This document shows positions 56,865-64,000 of a stretch of DNA of 64,000 nucleotides, piece by piece. This DNA comes from Gammaproteobacteria bacterium (GTDB lineage Bacteria; Pseudomonadota; Gammaproteobacteria; Burkholderiales; Sulfuricellaceae). The number at the start of each line of letters is the position of its first letter. Within the stretch, counting starts at the first letter, position 1. The stretch is from NCBI GenBank assembly GCA_018823025.1, contig JAHJJI010000024.1, positions 1-64,000 of the forward strand, in the 5' to 3' direction. Position numbers and translations under genes: made by a program. The notes under the pieces are model-generated. The model saw only the letters and a program-made list of their open reading frames with translations, did no database searches and had not been told where the DNA came from.

Positions 56865-57176
56865 TCAGAATGAGCCGGATAAGGTATTGAATTATTGTGC
56901 CACAATCCATTACTACAGAACAGGGGAAATCCCTGGCCGCCACTATTCCTGGGTCGGGGCCGCCCAGAGCCAGAGTTGATCTATAGTGCTTGGTGAGTAC
57001 CGGAATTGTAAGGGCTGGTGGTCGAATGGCGAGGCTGAATTGATAATTGAGTTGGTATAATGCCAGTCGATGGAAAAATCGGCAAATCACTTGTTTTATA
57101 TAGGCGGCGCGGGTTGACTGCATCCGCAATGGAAGACCGCTTCTACTGAAGATCCTGTTGAAATTATGAGGGTTGA
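56865..57176. other. Divergent regulatory region between the pilus and mla operons
   Basis: About 310 bases with no gene-like ORF. It must contain the promoter of the pilus operon (minus strand) and of the mla operon (plus strand). A perfect TATAAT is present at 57056-57061 on the plus strand with a poor -35. On the minus strand, TGGCAC at 56903-56898 resembles a sigma-54 -24 element, but the -12 GC is missing. No repeat or RNA gene was seen. Confidence 0.6.
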
Positions 57177-58052
57177 TTGTTGCCTGAACCAAGCTGGTTT
57201 AGAATGCGTGCTTCGCATATAAAAGAACAAATTCTCGTGCCTGCTGAAAATCTGGTTGAAATCAGCGATCTGAACTTCACTTACGGCAAACGTCCGATCT
57301 TGAAGGGGATCAATATGAAGATCCCCAAGGGCAAACTTGTCGCTATCATGGGGCTATCCGGCTGCGGCAAGACCACCACGCTGCGCCTGATCGGCGGGGC
57401 GCTCAAGCCCACTACCGGCAGTGTCAAGGTTGCGGGAAAAGAAGTGAGCGGGCTGGATAAGGAAGCGCTATATAAAATGCGCCGCAAGATGGGCATGCTG
57501 TTCCAGTTCGGGGCGCTGTTTACCGACCTTTCCGTTTACGAGAATGTGGCTTTTCAGATGCGCGAGCATACCGATTTGCCTGAAACCGTGATCCGGGATC
57601 TGGTCATGATGAAGCTCCATGCCGTGGGTCTGCGCGGTGCGCACAAGCTGTTGCCATCCGAGCTGTCCGGGGGCATGGCGCGCCGCGTGGCGCTGGCTCG
57701 GGCAATTGCCCTGGATCCGATGCTGATGATGTACGATGAGCCGTTTGCCGGACTCGACCCGATTTCGCTGTCGGTGATCGGCAACCTGATCCGGCATTTG
57801 AATGATGCCTTGGGGGCAACTTCAATCATTGTGACTCACGACATCCAGGAATCCCTGAAGATTGTGGACTACGTGTATTTCATGGCGGATGGAGTGGTTG
57901 TCGCCGAAGGTTCCGCTGAGGACATCAAGGCGAGCAAGCTGCCTTACGTGCATCAGTTCGTGTGGGGCGAGATCGACGGGCCGGTATCCTTTCATTACCC
58001 CAGCCCGCCTTACCGGAAAGATTTGCTGTTGGAGTCCGTAAATGCCGCATAG
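57177..58052 (+). CDS. mlaF: Phospholipid ABC transporter ATPase MlaF
   Basis: A 291-residue ATPase (264-291 depending on start) of the Mla system, which maintains outer-membrane lipid asymmetry. It has [39 protein letters not shown] (Walker A), [66 protein letters not shown] (signature and Walker B). The track start is a TTG with GAGGG nearby; ATG 57204 and internal Met codons are alternatives. It overlaps mlaE by 11 bases. Confidence 0.95.
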   Translation: MLPEPSWFRMRASHIKEQILVPAENLVEISDLNFTYGKRPILKGINMKIPKGKLVAIMGLSGCGKTTTLRLIGGALKPTTGSVKVAGKEVSGLDKEALYKMRRKMGMLFQFGALFTDLSVYENVAFQMREHTDLPETVIRDLVMMKLHAVGLRGAHKLLPSELSGGMARRVALARAIALDPMLMMYDEPFAGLDPISLSVIGNLIRHLNDALGATSIIVTHDIQESLKIVDYVYFMADGVVVAEGSAEDIKASKLPYVHQFVWGEIDGPVSFHYPSPPYRKDLLLESVNAA

Positions 58053-58839
58053 AAAAGTCGGTTTTGGTTTGCGTAGCATCGGGGCCACCGTGGTCAATGG
58101 TGTGTGGCGCCTGGGATACGCAAGTCGCTTCTTCATGATGACTTTGATCAGCTCCGGTGCGAGCTTTCGGCGCATTCACCTGACCATTCGAGAAATCTAT
58201 TTCACGGGGGTGATGTCGCTGATCATTATCCTGGTTTCCGGCTTGTTCGTCGGCATGGTGCTGGGGCTGCAGGGTTATGAAACCCTGCAGAAGTATGGTT
58301 CCGAGTCGGCGCTGGGCTCGCTGGTGGCGCTGTCGCTGGTGCGCGAACTGGGGCCGGTGCTGGCTGCTTTGCTTTTCGCTAGTCGTGCCGGCTCCGCCAT
58401 CACCGCCGAAATTGGTCTGATGAAAGCGACCGAGCAGCTCTCGGCGATGGAGATGATGGCGGTCGATCCCATTTCCCGCGTGGTGGCGCCGCGTTTCTGG
58501 GCCGGAGTGATCTCCATGCCATTGCTGGCCGCGATGTTTTCCGCTATCGGTGTATTCGGCGGCTACCTGGTCGGAGTGGTTTTTATCGGCGTGGACGAGG
58601 GGTCGTTCTGGTCGCAGATGCAGGCGGCGGTCGATTTCAGGCAAGACATCGTTAATGGGGTGATCAAGAGCGTCGTGTTCGGTATCGCGGTGACCGCGAT
58701 CGCGCTGTTCGAGGGCTATGATGCCCCACCCACGGCGGAGGGCGTATCGCATGCCACTACCCGTACCGTGGTGACTTCGGCGCTGGTGGTGTTGGGCCTG
58801 GATTTTATTTTAACGGTATTCATGTTTCGGGGAGTGTAG
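58042..58839 (+). CDS. mlaE: Phospholipid ABC transporter permease MlaE
   Basis: A 265-residue membrane protein with the MlaE/permease fold: [97 protein letters not shown], which is the family signature. There are five to six hydrophobic segments. It forms the core of the MlaFEDB complex in the inner membrane. Translation overlaps mlaF and is followed after 4 bases by mlaD. Confidence 0.97.
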   Translation: MPHRKVGFGLRSIGATVVNGVWRLGYASRFFMMTLISSGASFRRIHLTIREIYFTGVMSLIIILVSGLFVGMVLGLQGYETLQKYGSESALGSLVALSLVRELGPVLAALLFASRAGSAITAEIGLMKATEQLSAMEMMAVDPISRVVAPRFWAGVISMPLLAAMFSAIGVFGGYLVGVVFIGVDEGSFWSQMQAAVDFRQDIVNGVIKSVVFGIAVTAIALFEGYDAPPTAEGVSHATTRTVVTSALVVLGLDFILTVFMFRGV

Positions 58840-58843
58840 GTTT

Positions 58844-59353
58844 ATGGAACGGACGACACTGGATATGTGGGTGGGGGCCTTCGTGGTAGGCGGCCTCATC
58901 GCGCTGCTGATTCTGGCTTTCAAGGTGGGGAACCTCAGCGGCTATGATGGGTCGGAGACTTACAAGGTGTACGGCGAATTCGAAAACATCGGTGGACTCA
59001 AAATCAAGGCGCCGGTGAAAAGCTCCGGTGTGGTGGTCGGCCGGGTGTCGGATATCCAGTTTGACAACAAATCCTTTCTGGCGCACGTGGAAATACGCCT
59101 CAGTAAAAACTATCAGTTTCCCAAGGATACCAGCGCATCGATCCTGACTTCCGGTCTGTTGGGCGAGCAGTATATTGGCCTGGAAGCCGGAGGGGATGAG
59201 AAAAATCTTAAAAACGGCGATAAATTTATACTGACCCAGTCGGCGATGGTGATGGAGCAGTTGATCGGCCAATTCCTTTTCAGCAAAGCGAATGATGAGG
59301 GCGGTGACAAAAAGACAGCCCAAGGCGGCAACAAAAAAGCCGTAGTACAATAA
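58844..59353 (+). CDS. mlaD: MCE-domain lipid-binding protein MlaD
   Basis: A 169-residue bitopic protein: N-terminal membrane helix (LDMWVGAFVVGGLIALLILAFKVG), then one MCE domain (YKVYGEFENIGGLKIKAPVKSSGVVVGRVSDIQFD; AHVEIRLSKNYQFPKDTSASILTSGLLGEQYIGLEAGG). It forms the hexameric periplasmic ring of the Mla complex. The C-terminal Lys/Gly-rich tail is species-variable. Confidence 0.97.
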   Translation: MERTTLDMWVGAFVVGGLIALLILAFKVGNLSGYDGSETYKVYGEFENIGGLKIKAPVKSSGVVVGRVSDIQFDNKSFLAHVEIRLSKNYQFPKDTSASILTSGLLGEQYIGLEAGGDEKNLKNGDKFILTQSAMVMEQLIGQFLFSKANDEGGDKKTAQGGNKKAVVQ

Positions 59354-59370
59354 CTATTTTGGAGCACATG

Positions 59371-60003
59371 ATGAAAAAATCGTTTTGCCATGTTTTGTTT
59401 CTTGCAACGGCGCTCTATTTTGCGACGGCAACGGCGGTCGCAGCGGAAATGGCGCCGGAAGCGCTGATCAAGGAGACCTCCCAGGATGTCCTGGAGATCG
59501 TCAAGAAGGATAAGGATATCCAGGCAGGGAACAAGCAAAAAATCTACGCGCTGGTCGATGCCAAGGTGCTGCCCCATTTTGATTTCAAGCGCATGACCCA
59601 GCTCGCAGTGGGAAAATACTGGCGTCAGGCCACGCCGGCACAGCAGGACTTGCTGATCAAGGAGTTCCGCACCTTGCTGGTACGGACATATTCTATTTCG
59701 CTGAGTACTTACAAAAACCAGACTATTGACTACAAGCCGGTAAGGATGCAGGCCGGCGACACCGATGTGACGGTAAGGACCATGGTCAACCAGCCTGGCG
59801 GGCTGCCCATTCCCATCGACTATGGTTTGCAGAAAAATGCGGACGGCTGGAAAGTCTACGATGTCGTGGTAGACAATATCAGTCTGGTCACCAATTACCG
59901 TGGCTCTTTCGCCAGCGAGATTCGTCAGTCCGGCATCGACGGCCTGCTCAAGGTTCTGGTCGACAAGAACCGCGCGGCCGAAACTTCGGGCGCCAAGGGC
60001 TGA
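59371..60003 (+). CDS. mlaC: Periplasmic phospholipid-binding protein MlaC
   Basis: A 210-residue protein with signal peptide (VLFLATALYFATATAVAAE) and an MlaC/Ttg2D domain (AGNKQKIYALVDAKVLPHFDFKRMTQLAVGKYWRQATPAQQDLLIKEFRTLLVRTYSISLSTYKNQTIDYKPVR). It shuttles phospholipids between the outer-membrane MlaA complex and MlaD. GGAG lies 7 bases before the ATG at 59371; an adjacent ATG at 59368 is equally possible. MlaA is not in this window. Confidence 0.95.
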   Translation: MKKSFCHVLFLATALYFATATAVAAEMAPEALIKETSQDVLEIVKKDKDIQAGNKQKIYALVDAKVLPHFDFKRMTQLAVGKYWRQATPAQQDLLIKEFRTLLVRTYSISLSTYKNQTIDYKPVRMQAGDTDVTVRTMVNQPGGLPIPIDYGLQKNADGWKVYDVVVDNISLVTNYRGSFASEIRQSGIDGLLKVLVDKNRAAETSGAKG

Positions 60004-60011
60004 ATCGGTCT

Positions 60012-60323
60012 GTGAATGGATACGGCGTGGACATGATCGTACCGGACGGCGACAATTTCAGGATTCAGGGCCGGATCACCATCGATAACGCCCATACGGT
60101 ATTAATGGAGGGCTTGAAGCTGTTCGACCGTGATGGTCTGGTGGTAGATCTGTCGCAACTGGAGGAAGTGGACTCCTCGGCGGTCAGCCTGGTGCTGGAG
60201 TGGTTGCGCGAGGCCCAGCGCAATCAACGCAAACTCAGTTTCACCCACCTTCCCGATAATCTGAAGAGCCTGGCGACCCTGTACAGCGTACTCGATTTGA
60301 TCCAGCCGGCCGAGGCTGGCTGA
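60012..60323 (+). CDS. mlaB: STAS-domain protein MlaB
   Basis: A 103-residue STAS protein (FRIQGRITIDNAHTVLMEGLKLFDRDGLVVDLSQLEEVDSSAVSLVLEWLREAQRN). The DSSAVSL strand-helix switch is conserved. MlaB binds MlaF and is required for activity of the complex. The start is GTG at 60012 or ATG at 60033. It closes the mlaFEDCB order and is followed 17 bases later by the ABC exporter genes. Confidence 0.92.
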   Translation: MNGYGVDMIVPDGDNFRIQGRITIDNAHTVLMEGLKLFDRDGLVVDLSQLEEVDSSAVSLVLEWLREAQRNQRKLSFTHLPDNLKSLATLYSVLDLIQPAEAG

Positions 60324-60339
60324 CCCGCCTTTATCCACC

Positions 60340-61257
60340 GTGATCCCCGCGATCGAATTTTGCGAAGTGCACAAGCGCTTCGGCAGCCTGCATGCTTTAC
60401 GCGGCATCGATCTGACGGTGGAGCGGGGCGAGTTTTTTGCGTTGCTCGGCCCCAACGGCGCCGGGAAAACCACCCTGATCAACATCCTCGCCGGGCTTTC
60501 CCGCGCTACGCAAGGCTGCAGCCGGGTGATGGGCCACGATGTGGTGGTCGACTACCGTGATGCGCGGCGCGTCCTTGGCGTGGTGCCTCAGGAGCTGGTT
60601 TACGATGCCTTCTTTACCGTGCGTGAAATGCTGCGCTTTCAGTCCGGCTATTTTGGCCTGCGCAAGAACGATGCCTGGATCGATGAACTGCTCCACAACC
60701 TGGGTCTGACCGACAAGGCAGATATCTATACCCGCCTGCTGTCCGGCGGCATGAAACGACGCGTGCTGGTGGCTCAGGCACTGGTGCACAAGCCACCGGT
60801 GATCGTGCTCGACGAACCGACGGCTGGGGTGGACGTGGAACTGCGCCAGAATTTGTGGGAGTTTATCCGGCGTTTGAACCGCGACGGTCACACCATTGTG
60901 CTCACCACTCATTACCTGGAAGAGGCGGAAACCCTGTGCAGTCGTATCGCCATGCTGAAGCAGGGGCGGGTCATCGCGCTCGACACTACGCATAACCTGC
61001 TCAGCGCCCACGCTGCAGTCCAGGTTAGACTCAAGCTCAATCCGAACCGCTTGCCAGACGTGTTGCGACCGCTGCTTGCCGCAGAGAAAGCGGGTTGCTT
61101 TAATCTGGTGCTGAATGACTACAGTGGACTGGAGGTCGTGCTGGCAACCCTGCGTGAGGCAAGCGTGGTGGTGGATGTGCTCGAGGTGTCGAAGCCGGAT
61201 CTGGAGGAGGTGTTTTTGCGGATCATGGGCCAAGCTGGCAAGGAAGCCGCAAGATGA
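60340..61257 (+). CDS. ABC exporter ATP-binding subunit (YadG type)
   Basis: A 305-residue ATPase. Walker A is [20 protein letters not shown], the signature is LLSGGMKRRVLVAQALV, and Walker B is VIVLDEPTAGVDVE; H-loop TTHYLEEAETL. The C-terminal segment ends VSKPDLEEVFLRIMG as in YadG/CcmA-like exporters. The GTG start at 60340 seems right. It overlaps its permease gene by 4 bases (ATGA). The genes sit between mla and ibaG-murA, a widespread betaproteobacterial order; the exported substrate is unknown. Confidence 0.94.
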   Translation: MIPAIEFCEVHKRFGSLHALRGIDLTVERGEFFALLGPNGAGKTTLINILAGLSRATQGCSRVMGHDVVVDYRDARRVLGVVPQELVYDAFFTVREMLRFQSGYFGLRKNDAWIDELLHNLGLTDKADIYTRLLSGGMKRRVLVAQALVHKPPVIVLDEPTAGVDVELRQNLWEFIRRLNRDGHTIVLTTHYLEEAETLCSRIAMLKQGRVIALDTTHNLLSAHAAVQVRLKLNPNRLPDVLRPLLAAEKAGCFNLVLNDYSGLEVVLATLREASVVVDVLEVSKPDLEEVFLRIMGQAGKEAAR

Positions 61258-62009
61258 CAGGCCTGTGGACGCTTTTTTACAAGGAGCTGCTGCGTTTCTG
61301 GAAGGTCGGCCTGCAGACCATATTGTCGCCGTTGGTGACGACATTGCTCTACCTGCTGATTTTTTCCCATGTAATGGAATCTCATGTCCAGGTTTATCCG
61401 GGTGTCGGTTATACCGCCTTCCTGGTTCCGGGGCTGGTGATGATGTCCATGCTGCAGAACGCTTTCGCCAACAGCTCTTCCAGCCTGATTCAGTCGAAAA
61501 TGTCAGGCAATGTCGTATTCCTGTTGCTGCCGCCGCTGGCCTACTGGGAATTTTTTGCAGCCTACGTGGCTGCTGCCATCGTGCGGGGTCTGGTGGTTGG
61601 CGTCGGGGTAGGGCTGGCCGGATTGTGGTTTACGCCGGTGACGCTGGCTCATCCCCTGTGGATGATGGCATTCGCGCTGGCGGGTTGCGCCATGCTGGGG
61701 GCGATGGGCATTATTACGGCGCTATGGGCGAGCGGTTACGATCAGATGGCGGCGGTGCAAAATTTCATTATCATGCCGCTGACTTTCCTGTCCGGGGTGT
61801 TCTACTCGATTCACTCTCTGCCGCCCTTCTGGCAGGCGTTGTCGCATTACAACCCGTTTTTCTATCTGATCGACGGGTTCCGTTATGGCTTCTTCGGCGT
61901 TTCGGATGTTTCTCCTGAATTGGGGTTATTGATTGTCGGCACCTGCTTTTTGGCATTATCATTAGCGACTTTGGCTCTACTCAAGAGCGGTTATAAATTA
62001 CGGAATTGA
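61254..62009 (+). CDS. ABC exporter permease (YadH type, ABC-2)
   Basis: A 251-residue membrane protein with six hydrophobic segments and the ABC-2 family pattern: LWTLFYKELLRFWKVGLQTILSPLVTTLLYLLIF at the N-terminus and AAVQNFIIMPLTFLSGVFYSIHSLPPFWQALSHYNPFFYLIDGFRYGFFG near the C-terminus. It pairs with the ATPase encoded just upstream. Substrate unknown. Confidence 0.94.
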   Translation: MTGLWTLFYKELLRFWKVGLQTILSPLVTTLLYLLIFSHVMESHVQVYPGVGYTAFLVPGLVMMSMLQNAFANSSSSLIQSKMSGNVVFLLLPPLAYWEFFAAYVAAAIVRGLVVGVGVGLAGLWFTPVTLAHPLWMMAFALAGCAMLGAMGIITALWASGYDQMAAVQNFIIMPLTFLSGVFYSIHSLPPFWQALSHYNPFFYLIDGFRYGFFGVSDVSPELGLLIVGTCFLALSLATLALLKSGYKLRN

Positions 62010-62010
62010 C

Positions 62011-62250
62011 ATGCCCACACCTGAAAACGTTAAAACATATATTGAACAAGGCCTGGAGTGTACCCATATAGAGGTACAAGGCGATGGTCGTCATTTTGAG
62101 GCGGTCATCGTCAGTCCAGCTTTTGAGGGCAAGGGGATGGTGCAGCAGCACCAGCTTGTCTACAAGGCGCTGGGCGACAGGATGCATGAAGAAGTTCATG
62201 CATTATCGATGAAGACTTTTAGCCCCGAAGAGTGGGCGAAACAAATTTAA
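62011..62250 (+). CDS. ibaG: BolA-family protein IbaG
   Basis: A 79-residue BolA/IbaG protein: MPTPENVKTYIEQGLECTHIEVQGDGRHFEAVIVSPAFEGKGMVQQHQLVYKALGDRM, with the conserved His in MVQQHQLVYKALG that serves as a cluster ligand when paired with a monothiol glutaredoxin. The glutaredoxin gene follows at once, and murA after it, matching the wider ibaG-murA neighbourhood. Confidence 0.94.
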   Translation: MPTPENVKTYIEQGLECTHIEVQGDGRHFEAVIVSPAFEGKGMVQQHQLVYKALGDRMHEEVHALSMKTFSPEEWAKQI

Positions 62251-62267
62251 TATTTATTGGAGTGGAT

Positions 62268-62591
62268 ATGGATCAGAACGCATTGAACAACATTCGTAAA
62301 ACCGTGACCGAGAACCCGATCGTGCTTTACATGAAGGGCACCCCGCAGTTCCCACAGTGCGGGTTTTCCGGGCTTGCAGCCCAAGTTCTGAAGGCCTGCG
62401 GCGTGACCGAATATGTTTCGGTCAATGTGCTGGCTGATGCGGAAGTCTATGAAAACCTGAAGTATTATGCCAATTGGCCGACTTTCCCCCAGCTCTATAT
62501 CAAAGGGGAGCTGATCGGCGGGTCCGATATCATGAAAGATCTGTACGAAAAGGGTGAGATGCAGAAACTGGTGGAAAGCGCAAAGGCGTAA
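62268..62591 (+). CDS. grxD: Monothiol glutaredoxin GrxD
   Basis: A 107-residue monothiol glutaredoxin with the CGFS active site (MKGTPQFPQCGFSGLAAQVL), YANWPTFPQLYIKGELIGGSDIMKDLYEKGEM as expected. It binds a [2Fe-2S] cluster and forms hetero-complexes with BolA proteins such as the adjacent IbaG. GGAGTGG precedes the ATG at 62268; the track's longer start overlaps ibaG. Confidence 0.97.
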   Translation: MDQNALNNIRKTVTENPIVLYMKGTPQFPQCGFSGLAAQVLKACGVTEYVSVNVLADAEVYENLKYYANWPTFPQLYIKGELIGGSDIMKDLYEKGEMQKLVESAKA

Positions 62592-63848
<1,257 letters not shown>

Positions 63849-63849
63849 T

Positions 63850-63981
63850 TTTACCGCTAAGGACGCAAAGGTACGCGAGGTAAATCAAAAACCTTGAAAG
63901 GTCGGTGGCAAGGTAAAGGTTTTCGTAGCTGGGTTGGGCTAGGTTTTCCTTTGCGAAACTTTGCGTCCTTAGCGGTTAATG
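63850..63981. repeat. Nonamer-type inverted repeat (family R2, copy d)
   Basis: TTTTACCGCTAAGGACGCAAAG on the left is matched by CTTTGCGTCCTTAGCGGTTAA on the right, with a roughly 85-base loop. It follows the murA stop codon directly. The arms carry the same compensatory change (CTAAGG / CCTTAG) relative to other copies, so pairing has been preserved. Confidence 0.87.
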
Positions 63982-64000
63982 TTTTTGAAGGAAGTTGAAT

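Noticed and set aside
56888-56903. Sigma-54 promoter for the pilus operon
   Set aside because: TGGCAC is followed at the right distance by TTCAA, not TTGCA. The -12 GC is missing and the spacing to the start codon is short, so it is not called as a feature.

Overview
The window is a stretch of bacterial chromosome, most probably from a betaproteobacterium of the Nitrosomonadales/Sulfuricella-Gallionella kind. This is inferred from gene order and protein style: rdgB-hemW, rapZ-hprK-ptsN-hpf-rpoN-lptB-lptA-lptC-kdsC-kdsD, and mlaFEDCB-ABC-ibaG-grxD-murA. No rRNA marker is present, so the assignment is not proven. Coding density is high. There is one tRNA, tRNA-Gly(CCC), and no transposase, phage gene or CRISPR array.

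Layout. 1-174 is the 3' end of rph. 219-3788 is a five-gene operon of unknown function on the minus strand, lying between rph and rdgB. 4080-9732 holds rdgB, hemW, an mtnA/class II aldolase pair (probable methylthioadenosine salvage by the DHAP shunt), an odd folE and a retropepsin-like protease. 9776-12377 holds a PsiF-repeat protein and a TetR-controlled stress operon (TetR, AhpD-like, TusA, nitroreductase) with repeated operator half-sites. 12374-14977 is trmB, thiG, thiS and a PilZ (YcgR-like) protein. 15397-24029 runs from the tRNA through asmA, mutY, a P-type ATPase, tatD, a CDF transporter and tcdA. 24060-25176 is an EamA-type transporter behind what looks like a leader-peptide attenuator. 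25282-29623 is an accessory block of hypothetical genes and a 0.58-kb repeat element with terminal inverted repeats. 29636-33279 holds a PNPOx-like protein, ubiX, an adhesin-E-like protein, a Gx transporter, a NusG_II protein and rapZ. 33323-40344 is the hprK to kdsD envelope/nitrogen-PTS cluster. 40403-42484 is a Kef-type antiporter. 42526-56864 is an MSHA-type type IV pilus operon with a pilin-like protein that ends in an L-type-lectin-like domain. 57177-63848 is mlaFEDCB, a YadGH-type exporter, ibaG, grxD and murA.

How the genes work together. The envelope is the main theme: lipopolysaccharide (Kdo synthesis kdsD/kdsC, transport lptABC), outer-membrane lipid asymmetry (Mla, AsmA), peptidoglycan (murA, with RapZ as amino-sugar regulator), and an MSHA-like surface pilus. 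The pilus motor carries an MshEN-like N-terminus, and a PilZ protein is also encoded, so c-di-GMP control is likely though not shown.

Three families of short palindromic intergenic repeats (heptamer-based, nonamer-based and a C/T-rich hairpin type) are scattered through otherwise conserved operons. In at least one place they reach into coding sequence (rdgB 3' end and hemW 5' end). The most unusual signal in the window is the arrangement at 24977-25176: a strong promoter, an apparently leaderless 32-codon ORF, and two mutually exclusive hairpins ahead of the transporter.
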